Source of the DNA: Prosopocoilus inquinatus
Lineage: Eukaryota > Arthropoda > Insecta > Coleoptera > Lucanidae
Length of the DNA: 64,000 bases
Reading direction: 5' to 3'
Assembly (NCBI GenBank): GCA_036172665.1
Contig: CM069872.1
Location: 55,538,101 to 55,602,100, forward strand
Below, in pieces: positions 31,931 through 43,000 of this stretch (position 1 is the stretch's first letter; the number at the start of each line of letters is the position of its first letter). Below the pieces are notes generated by a model, which did not search any database, was not told where the DNA came from, and saw only the letters and a program-made list of their open reading frames with translations. The position numbers and the translations under genes were made by a program.

Positions 31931-32540
31931 AATATACGACGTTTTTAATGTAGAGACGATTACAGTTTCCTGTAAATTTTCTCTCTCCAAGTAGTGTACT
32001 GCCTAAATACGACTTGACAGGTGACACCTAAAACCTTTGAGAGCTTTCAGATTTGACTTGACAAGCTCAGAACTTTTATAAAATCGGTGTGAAGTCGTAC
32101 TTACAACATTAAATTAAAATGAAATTAAAACGCGCCGTCTGTTGGTTACTGATTTTCGCGAATAATAACAATAAAGAACAGTTGTTTAAACAGCGACATC
32201 CGACGATCGCTTTTTGACCTAACATTGCATTAGGATTTACAAATTTAAGCCAATTTCCTACGTAATAAGTCATCCTATGCAAGGCGACCATGCATAATGA
32301 AAGTTAAAATTAAAAAAAAATCGTTTTTGATTGGAGAGAATCCCTCGATTTGCAACATTTTTTTTTTTAATAATAATAAACAGATAAAATAGCGACATCT
32401 TACTATCGCTTTTTGACCTGACATTGCAGTAGGATACGTAGCTACGTCTCTGCTGAAGAAGCCCCAAGCAGCTGTCCAGAGGCTGCTCGAGGTTCTCACT
32501 GCAATCAAAAACGATTTGCACAAAATTTTTCTAAATAATA
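31931..32540. repeat. Dispersed repeat with CAGCGACATC and GATCGCTTTTTGACC
   Basis: Two related copies (near 32189 and 32390) contain CAGCGACATC(C/T), TCGCTTTTTGACCT and ACATTGCA(T/G)TAGGAT. A partial inverse copy (AACGATCGTAGG, TTGTCGCTGTATA) lies near 46440-46490. Both copies continue into GCAATCAAAAACG- or CTATGCAAGG-like flanks. No ORF of interest. Confidence 0.55.
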
Positions 32541-33000
32541 ATAAACTAATAAAAAATATGTTGAACTGCCGAAAGTTAAAAATCTCAGTGGCCGATTGAA
32601 ATAAGTGACTTTTGACCTCCTTGTAAATTTAACTGCCTTGCAGTGACCTTCGAAACCGTTGCCTGTACGGAGCCGATAAGTTTCAAATGCGTTCCAAGTT
32701 TTAAACGATAATTATTGTTGCGCAAGGGGTTGCGGTCAGTCAATAAGTCAACTGATCAACAAATCAATGTCATATTAATCACATCTGAATAGCGTTTTAT
32801 TTTTTCTAATCCATCCGATAAAATACAGCGACTGGACATGGCGTGGAAACATGGCCAGTAATTTGGCCAATTTAATTTTGCATAGAATTCTGAACGAATT
32901 AAAGTTTGATTTTATTTTATTAGGCATTTTAATTACCTACCTACATTAAAAAATAAGAACCTAATTTCATAATTAATTCGCCTACAAATTAGGTATCTTT
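32541..33000. other. No gene recognised
   Basis: AT-rich intergenic sequence. Nothing beyond short homopolymers was seen. Confidence 0.45.
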
Positions 33001-33235
33001 TTCCTGACTTGCTTACGACGTAAATGTCGCCCCCGATTTATATTTTAGTGTATTTTCTATAAGCTTGCGGAATTTTTCCGACTTGTTTACGACGTAAATG
33101 TGTGCCGATAAGCCCCCGTTTAATCTTTTCTATAAGATTACGGACTTTTTCCGACTTGTTTACGACGTAAATGTCTTTGCCGATAAGCCCCCGCTTAATA
33201 TTTCAGTGTATTTTATATAAGATTGAGGGCTTTAT
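33001..33235. repeat. Three ~73 bp units carrying TTTACGACGTAAA palindromes
   Basis: TTACGACGTAAATGT occurs at 33013, 33087 and 33160. Each is preceded by a GACTTG(C/T) phrase and followed by GCCGATAAGCCCCCG or a variant. TTTACGACGTAAA is a near-perfect palindrome. Confidence 0.8.
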
Positions 33236-33639
33236 ATACAACGCGCTCAATTTGATCAATTTACGGCGGCGCCATCTATTATCCAATTAGGTACTGATTT
33301 TTTAGTTACTTTCCATTTTTAACGGCTTCGAAATCTCAGGTTGGCAATAGGTCCGTTCCCAAAACGCTGTTGCGCAACTGACAATCCCGATTCGATTCGT
33401 CCAAAAAAAATAACCCTCGGCTAAATTAAAAGCAGCCCCCCATGCGGCCGCATTCCGCCGGAAAGCAAGTGCGCGCGGCCCCGTAAGTAACCTGGAGGCA
33501 AGCGGAGTTGTGAACGCGTGAATGCAGATATGTATTTTCCTGGTCAGCTGGAAGCCATCTTGTGGTGTTATGTTTATATGCTGTGTAATGTAAACATGAA
33601 TTCCTATTCCTGCGGCGGCCGCATGATCCAACGCTCGCA

Positions 33640-33870
33640 TAATACACGATAATTATGTAATGATGCGATTAAGGTAAGCGGAAATAGGCCTCCCGGGCCC
33701 GGCCGAAACGGTCGCCCCTGAAACCCCCAACGCAATATGTCCGACATGGCGTTTGGCGCCAAATTCCTGCACTTTCAAATCTTCGCCGGGCGGATTTTGC
33801 TTTTTTTTAATCTACCGGCGACGTGGAACGCCCGATTGCATGGCGTCTTGTGAATTGCAGGTAATTAACA
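33640..33870 (+). promoter_or_regulatory. ash1: ash1 upstream region with perfect E2F-type palindrome
   Basis: The GC content rises before the first ash1 coding exon. TTTGGCGCCAAA at 33752-33763 is the perfect palindromic form of the E2F/DP consensus, 108 bp before the ATG. AAGGTAAGCG near 33671 and TGAATTGCAG ending at 33860 could be donor and acceptor of a small intron in the 5' UTR, in which case the E2F site would lie in that intron. The transcription start is not located. Confidence 0.45.
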
Positions 33871-34074
33871 ATGGCTGGCACGGAAAGTGTTGGGGAACTT
33901 CTTAAGGGATGGTCGTACGTAGTCCATCGGCCGAGCGAAGATCCGGAACCTTCTGAACTACCGAGCACCGTGGACATGGCCGCGTTCAGCACCGAACTAA
34001 ATGCAGAGCCTACGGAAAACACCCAGGTCAATAATTCCTCTGATTCTGAGAGCGATTCCGATTCGGATTCAAAC
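33871..34074 (+). CDS. ash1: ash1 exon 1
   Basis: ATG in good context (ACAATGG) and 68 codons, ending in an [12 protein letters not shown] acidic-serine run and AAC|GTAAGT in phase 0. This ATG is the first in the frame after the acceptor-like GCAG at 33860. Confidence 0.85.
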
Positions 34075-37000
34075 GTAAGTACCTCACCAGAAATTAAGAA
34101 GCCATTAAGTCTACCATCTCCAAACGACTGTTTTAATGAGAACTAAATTGGAGTTTCATTGCTAATTCAATGCCACCACGGCAAATTGCATGAACAAGTT
34201 CGATTTTAATGCAAGTTTTAAATAAGTGGGAGAACTTGAACTCGCGGGGAAATCCATTTTGCTTCAGATTGGCAACCCTGCTTTCTTCAGCAAACTCTTC
34301 ACCAGTCAGTTATTTGCAGTAATTCAATAATGAAAAGCTCGTTTATGATTCTGAATAATAATAATAATAATAATAATGAGGGGTTTTCTTCTCACTTGAT
34401 TTAGGACCAACTTCAAAATTGAACTAAAAGCACTTTAAAGAAAAGTCACAATCTGATGTACACATAACTACGTTTTCGCATGTGTTTGGACATATGACTG
34501 TGACTATTATTTTAAAGTCTTTAACAACAAAGTTTTTTAGTCTTGAACCGACAGAAATATGATGGGAACACACTCAACGTTTCGCTGTAGATTTATAGCT
34601 GACGAAACTATAAATCTATAGCGAAATGTTGAGTGTGTTCCCATCATATTACTGTCCGGTTCAAGATTAAAAAAACTTTGTTCATACAATTTTCATCGGA
34701 CAAGAATCAACTTCATTTTAAGTGTTTAGTTCGATTATGAAATCGGGCCTTAAACAAAATAAAATCACTTGCGTTTTTTACTCCATATTAATTTAGGCTT
34801 TAAAGAAGATGAGGTTATAGTTACAATGGAAATCAAACTTTTCTGAACATCCATGCACAAATTAAAGTACTTCGCCCATTAGACCTGACCGTAATAGGAC
34901 CGTATCCAGACCGACACAGTCAAAAAGCGCCCATATCGGCTCCGACAGGCTTCAGACCCCATTTAAATATATGGAAAGAATGCTTTTTTGACTGTGTCGG
35001 TCCGGATACGGTCCTATTACGGTCAGGTCTAATGAACGAACTCCTTAATCCAACCCCAATTTTATCAGAATTCAGGTAGCGACGAGTCAGGATCCTGCAG
35101 CCAGTCGGACTCCTCAGACTCGGACAGTTCGAGTTCAAGCCAGGACTCGGCGTCCCGCCCAGCCTCTCCAGAATTCTCCGTGACGAGCTCCCAGACGAAC
35201 GGCCTGAGACTCACCATACAGACGGTGCGGAAGTCGTGCAACAGCCCTGTCGACAAGCCGCCTTCGAAAGCCGGGGCGGGCGACGTGAAGCCCGGCGACA
35301 AGAACATTGTGAAGAGCTGCAACCTGAGCTCGAGCTCGAGTGCCGAGTCGGATTCGGAGTGCGAGAGTGAGTCCGGGGGGGACAAAAGTGACAATAACTC
35401 TAATTCTAAGAGCAGTGCGAAACCGGTCAAGGACGTCGCCAAGAAATACGGACGGAAAGTACGGACTAAGGCGGTCGAGAAGAAACATGAGAAGAAGGGG
35501 GCGGCGACTCGGAAGGACCTCAACAGCACGGTGTCGCCGAAGGTCGGGAAACCCAAGACCAGAAGCAAACGTAATCAAAAGGTAAGACTTACAATGATTA
35601 CTTACATTTTGAATCGTGCGAATCAGGAAAGCTCGCTGTATTATGTGATCCTGTGATTGTGAATAACCTTTTAGGCCCAGTTTTTTCGATCACAGTTAAA
35701 GCTTCACTTTATTCCCATGGTAACAAATGTAAGGAGGGAATAAAACGGAGCTCAGACGACGTCCACACCGAAAGCAACAAACTGGAACATTGTAACGGGG
35801 GTCACTTTAAAATTTTTAATGGGAGTAAGCCGTGACTTTTATAAACTAACGCTTAAAGTAAGCTTGCTTTTAGGCCTGGTATTATAAAGGCAAGTTAGCT
35901 TTAACTATTGCTTTATTCCCATGGTAACAATTGTTGTTATGGGAGTTAAAGTTAACTTTCATTTATAATACCGGGTCTTATTAATGAATGAACCCGGCTT
36001 TAATTAATTCAGTTTCAATCATCCTGACAATCTGATGATTTAAATCGAAATTTCAGTTGTCTTGTCAGAATTGCCAACAGCCTTTATCAACATCATCGCT
36101 TGCTCTAATTAAAAATTTTAAAAATGTCCCATTATTTATGTTGCCTGTTACTGTTACTGTTCCTATTGTTTATGGTTGCGGAAACTTCTCCATTTGTGGC
36201 CCAACAACATTTTTAATTTATCGAATAAAAGGAACTAAAATGAAAATTATAGTTTGTTAAAGTTGAAGTGAAAATTATCGTTTTTAAAGTGCAACAGAAA
36301 CAAGAAACACAAATAAATAAATCATTTTAGCTTCACTAAGTTTGAAACAAATTAATGCAGGGTTCCCACTCATCGGGAAAAGTCAGGGAATTGAGGAAAA
36401 GTTCACAATGTTTGTGTGAAGTCGGGGAATTTGCTTGTTTTTTATTGCGAAAGTCGGTGAAATTGATTTGATAATCCGGAAATTTGAAATTAGGCAGAAA
36501 TATTAATGGGAGAATTGCATAATTTGAGCGAAATGCGAAACGTTTTCAACAGAATGCAAAATGTTACGGGGATCTTCAATATAGGCAACCATATAACAGG
36601 CAAGCAGCTGCGTTAATTTGGTTGCCTATACCACATGTCTTTGTTTCAGGAAAAATCTAATTTATTATTTCTTCCTAAACGAACGGGCGTGTTATAAAAA
36701 TTAATTGCTTATAGCTTTTGAAGGTAATTCGACAATTTTCTGAAATAAAAAAAATGTTAACATATAAAAATCAGGGGAAGTTGCACAAACGCAGTCGAGC
36801 AGGGTTTTTTTTTAATGTGAAAAGTCAGGGCAGTTCTGAATGTTTTTCCAATGAAAATAAACGTTGACGTTATAAAAAATTTTATACAGGGTGATCATTT
36901 TTAATCATCCGGAATATTGGAGGAGCCCTTGGTGATGAATTTTTTTTATGTTTTTAAAATGATTTTAATAAAAAATGTCATTGTCGAGGGTAGTCATGCT

Positions 37001-40000
37001 AACCCGCTATGTAACCAGATTGAAAATGATCACCTGGTACATGAAGAGCCAGGTGAAACAAAAGAGCCATTAGGTCAATGCTACCAAAAAAGTGTTTTCA
37101 CTGTTGTAGGTGAATGAAGGGCCAATCGGAATGCTTTACACATTAGAAAGAATTATGCCAAGCAAAATACTACAGATGGCATTATTAAAAAAAATAAATA
37201 AAAAATTAATGACGTCAGTCTGAAGCACATGTGCGTCGATTTGTTTCATAGTTTTCAGTGTGTATGTGATATTCTGCGGCGGTTGTTTGCACTTTTCTAG
37301 TTTTAAGAGTTGCTTAAACTTAAAGGGCTGCTTCGAAGTGCCTTATTCAGCCCTGTTTGAAGCGATAAACATGTAAGTAGACGTCTTAGCGTTGTATTAT
37401 AAACAGGACCGGCCTGCCTTCAAGACCAACACACTTCATCTTACACGTTTTGGTTAAAGAAAAAAATTTGCTTTCAATTTTGAATTCATGATGATGGTAA
37501 GTAAACAATCTAATAAAATGTCCTACTTGAATCAGACAGGTTGCAGGGCTTAAGAATAATTTCAGAATAAGATCCTCTAATAAAACCAAGAAGAAGAAGA
37601 AGTTACGTCATTATAATAAATCGCATCAATGGCGAAGCTATGGGGGTTGCTGCAGGGATTGCAAAAGAAAGAAAGCGTCTGCAGACAAAAGGTGATCGAT
37701 TAATAAATCTGTAATCATTTTTTTTCCTTGGAGTAGGGATTTTCTTCTGTTTATCAAAATCAAAACAAAAGAAAACGAAAAACAATTGATATTGAAGAAA
37801 AGGCAATCGCCCAATTAATTCAGCGAAACAAACAGTCGATTGTAAATTAAACACAAACAAACAAACAACAGCAACAACAAACAAAAGACAATCGAATATC
37901 AAAACTGACGTTAATAAATCTGTAATCAATTTTTTCTTTCTTGAAATTGGAATTTTCTTCTGTTTATCAAAAGCAAAAGACAATTGATTTAAAAAAAAAG
38001 GCAATCGCCAGTTGACAACAAAAAAATAAACAATCGATTGTAAAAGAAAGACAAACAAACATCAATGACAAACAAAAGACGATCGAACAGCAAAACTGAC
38101 ATAAAAAAAGGACGTGAAAGATCGCAGAGGGAAAGAATAAGAGACTTTTTTAAAGTTTTTTTTTATCCGTAGTCGACGAAAAAAAGGAGAGAGTCAAAAG
38201 ACAATCGATAACAAACAAAAGACAAATAACTGCAAGCAAAAATGTACAATCGGCTACAAACAAAAGATCATCGATTAATAATTTTTTTTTTGTTAGGATT
38301 CTTTTTTCTGTTTAAATCAAAAGTAAGAAAAAGAAAAACGGACAAGGGACGATCATCGACTTCCAACGAAAGAAAGACGATCGATTACCAAACAAAAGAC
38401 GACCGATTATCAAACAAAGGACGATCGATTATCAAACAGAGGACGATCGATTATGAAGGAAAAACAATCAGTTACAAAAAATAACAAATGTGACGTCCAG
38501 AATTTGTAAAAATAGATGCGGGGGAAAGAAAAACAGTTCTTTTTTAAATTTTTTTTTAATTCAAAGTCGCAGAAAGGAGAAAAATAATCAAAAAGACGAG
38601 CAAATACAATCGACTATAAATGAAAACGAAAAAAGAAACATAATTTCGAATAAATAAATATGAAGGGAAATAGCTATAGAATATCAGAAGTTTCAAATGT
38701 AAGTGGCGCCATCTTCCGTTAATCTGTGGTGGCAATTCTATTTTAATTTCCCGAAGGAAAGAGTTTCAAAATAGCTAAGAATTTAATTTCTTCTTCAAGA
38801 GAATGCTTGAGGAACAATTGAAAAGTGTTTTCGCTCGGCGCTAGTTTTCAGGAGTTTTTCTAACCTAAAATTTTGACAACCCTTGTCACTTTTATAGAAA
38901 TAGGATAATCCAGGAGCAGTTAAACAGTTTTGATGTGCTTGGCATAAGAAGAAACACAATTTCGAATAAATAACGTTGAACAGAAACAAGTATAGAATAT
39001 GAAAAGTTTCAAATGTAAGTGGCGCCATCTGTTAATCTGTGATCGCAGTTCTATTTAATTTCCTGGTGGAGAGAGTTTCAAAGTAGCTAAGAATTAAATT
39101 TCTTCTTCAAGAGAGTGCTTGAGAAACAATTGAAAACTGTTTTCAAGAGTTTTTCTAACTTAAAATTTTGACAAACCTTGTCACTTTTGTAGAAATAGGA
39201 AAATCCAGAAGCAGTTAAACAGTTTTGATGTGCTTGGCATAAAAAAAAAACACTTTCGAATAAATAATGTGGAACAGAAACGGCTATAGAATATAAGAAG
39301 TTTCAAATGTAAGTGGCGCCATCTGTTAATCTGTGGTCGCAGTTCAATTTAATCCCCTTCAATTTCCTGGCGGAAAGAGTTTCAAAATAGCTAAGAACTG
39401 AATTTCCTCTTCAAGAGAGTGCTTGAGGAACCATTGAAAAGTATTTTCGCTTGGCGCTAGAATTCAAGAGTTTTTCTAACCTAAAATTTTGACAACTCTT
39501 GTCACCAAAAGCAGTTTTGATTATTAAGAATTAATAAATGCAAGGCGCTGTTAGAAATTTTGCAACCCGGTGGCTTTACTTCTAGTCACGCCACTGAATT
39601 GTATCCCACAGTGCCTCCTCACCTGTCCAAGGTCACGAAACCAATAATTTTATTATTATATGGTTTGGTTTAGTTTGATTTGGTTTTGAAGAGATTACAC
39701 ACCACCAAGGCCAAGTCAAGGCCAAAACATTTACGTGTATTTTCAAGTGTACATTAGTGAATGAAATTGAAGGCTACTTTTAATTGATTCCTACAGTGCC
39801 CCCTCACCTGTCCAAGGTCACCGAGCCAATAATTTTGATCACACCATGTATTTAATTTTTATATGGTTTGGTTTAGTTTGATTTGGTTTTGAAAAGATAT
39901 AATCGTCGCCAAGGTCAAGTCAAGGCCAAAACATTTACGCATATTTTCAAGTGCACATTAGTGAATGAAATGGAAGGCTACTTTTAATTGATTCCTACAG

Positions 40001-43000
40001 TGCCCCCTCACTCGTCCATAGTCACGAAGCCAATAATTTTGATCACACCCTGTATTTTATTTTTGTGTGGTTTAGTTTAGTTTGATTTGGTTTTGAAAGG
40101 ATGTAATCATCACCAAGGCCAAAATATTTATGTATATTTCAAGTGTATATTAGTGAATGAAATTGAAGGCCACTTTTGATTGATTTTGCAATTTTGCTTG
40201 CGTTTTATACAGGGTGTAACTTTTCTAAAAAATGTTTTTCTTTTCGTTTTTTTTAATTAATTTAGATTCGTGTATTTCTTCGGTTTATTTATACTCGCCT
40301 AATTTCTGATTTTATTCGACGAAGTTTTAAAAAAACAAAAGAAGTTAAAGACGGCAGCGGCGGCGTTGCGAGTAGGAAAGCATAATGAATTCATGTCGCG
40401 AATTCAGTTGCTCGATCAAGATTACCTTTATTTCCTTCTTCGCCCCCGCTGTCCGTGCCGAGTCCCCTTTCAGATTACAGCCCCTCGGCTCAAAACTCAC
40501 GCCAAGTCGCCGGCTAATAGGTTGTTAGCTGCGTTGCTACTTGGAGCGCGCACATTTCATTCACGGGCCTGAAACAGCGCGCGTTGGCGCGCACGTTTTA
40601 CGTGCTGCTCATCAGTAGTGAGACGCGCCGTTTTTTTTTTTTGTTTTTTCAACGGCGCCAACCAAAAAAAAAACCAGACAACCGACGAGAGAGTTTCATT
40701 CATCGAGCATTTCCGGGACCGGTGATAGATTTTCATTTTGGAAACTTGTTCGTTGAATAATATGGTGCGTCACATGGATGTTTGCGGGGGTGCTTGTGAC
40801 AATGGTGCCCTCGCCGAAGGAGTGTGGGAGTTTGTCAGTCATCTAGTTAAATCGTATCACTCGCAAGATTACGATCACATTCAGGTACAGTCAATTTTAT
40901 ATTAATTTAAATTTAACAATCACCATTCACGTCGTCGCGTCGAGATTCACTTTGATTTCCAAACCTGATTCTGCAGAATTTACAAATAATTTTTGAATGG
41001 GAGTTGCAATAGTTTCTTTGCGTGACGTAATAAGTAATTAACCAAATCAAAGCGACAATAATCTCCCGCCTTTTTTTTTTTTTTTCTTACTTTCGTTGTC
41101 CAAAACAAGGCAGCAAACAGCAGCATGCATTCAAATCACTGCGGCGATTTAGTTTGAGAAGGGAAAAAAAAATCCCAGTTGACAAAATAGGAGGCTACAA
41201 CTTTCTAACAGCTTTATTATGAAGTTGATTTTAGGTGTGAAAACGAACTCGAGTGCCTCAACTTGCACGTTCCGTTTTGAAACCTGCCTTCTTTTTTAAT
41301 TTAACTCTTTGTTGGTAGTTCGATTAAAAAGAAAAAAAGTCGGACGCCAATTTCCAAAACGGTCGTCGTCGAGCTTTCGTCGCGGAGCTTGTCGAGCTTC
41401 TTGCTTGTAACAAACGCAAATTTTTAATTAATGGAGACTGGGGTTTATACAGGGTGTGTCTGAATTGGGTGGTCAAACTTTACCGGCGTGGTCTACGGAA
41501 CAAAAGCGTAACAAAAGTTCCTATGGACATGTGTCCGAAAACGCTTCCTTCAAAAGTTACGCGGGAATTTCAAAATTGCGAATGTATTTGTTCGTTGTTT
41601 CGTCGTGTAATAAAAATCGGCGCCAACGTCCGAAACGGTCGCTCCGAGTTCTCGTAGAGGTTGGTGTCGATTGTGAAAAACGCATTTTTTTAATTTATGA
41701 AGACCGAGGTTTATACAGGGTGTGTCTGAATTGGGTGGCCAAACTTTACCGGCGTGCTCTACGGAACAAAAGCGTAAAAAAAGTTCCTATAAACATGTGT
41801 CCGAAAACGCTTCCTTCAAAAGTTACGCGGGAATTTCAAAATTGTGAATTTATTTGTTCGTTGTTTCGTCTTGTAATAAAAGACGACGACAATGTCCAAA
41901 ACGGTCGCCTGAGCTCTCGTAGAGCTTGGTGTCGATTGTAAAAAAACGCATTTTTTTAATTTATGAAGACCGAGGTTTATACAGGGTGTGTCTGAATTGG
42001 GTGGCCAAACTTTACCGGCGTGCTCTACGGAACAAAAGCGTAAAAAAAGTTACTATGGACACGTGTCCGAAAACGCTTCCTTCAAAAGTTACGCAGGAAT
42101 TTCAAAATTTCGAATATTTTTTGTTCGTTGTTTAAATAAAAAATAAAATAAGAAAAATCGACGCAATCTCCTAAACCGTCGCCGAGTTCTCGTGGAGCTC
42201 GTTTTCGATTATAATAAACGCAGTTTTTTTTTTAATTTATGAAGAAGGCGGGTTTATACAGGCTGTGTCTGAATTGCGCGGCCAAACTTTACCAACGTGA
42301 TGTACGGAACAAAACTGTAAAAAAAGTTTCTATGAACATGTGTCCAAAGATGCTTGCTTCAAAAGTTACGCGGGAATTTCAGAATTGCGAATTACAAAGA
42401 AATAGTTGAAGTAGGTGCTTGGCATGGTACGGACGAAGAGTTCTACATAAAAATCGGGACGTCGCCAAATCTTATGACCGGTCCCGACGTTTAAAATAAA
42501 CATTCAATTTAATTCCCACGAAAAGCTCGATAAACGCAACTGCACAGGCAGGCACTACTGCTTACCAAACAGGGCCAAATTACAGGATGTTTTTTTGAGA
42601 GATGTTCTACTGTCTGTCTCAAAAAAAAAAGCAACACAAACCTCGCAATTTACAACCGAGACAACGTTGCCGCGTGTACGTACCAGCTAGTGTGACAAAT
42701 TTAGCGGGAAGACAGTTTTAATTACGCACTTAAAAGATTTCTGAGCTTTTCGTCGTCACGTCACGTCAATTTTGACGGAAAATCACTGATGCGCATCAAT
42801 TATTATTACCAGTAACAACAAAAAAATATCTGGGAATTATTTTTATTTTATTTTTTGGCAACAAATCGACAGGCAGGAATTTATTTTTAATTTTCCGTTA
42901 AACATTCAATTTAATTCCCATGAAAAGCTCGAGAAACCCAGCTGCATGAACAGGTGCCACTTTTTTTTTACCAGACAAATTTGTCTGTTTGCTGCGGCGT

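Noticed and set aside
33302..33640. 112-codon minus-strand ORF upstream of ash1
   Set aside because: No recognisable motifs, overlaps another antisense ORF and the ash1 upstream region. Likely chance in GC-richer DNA.
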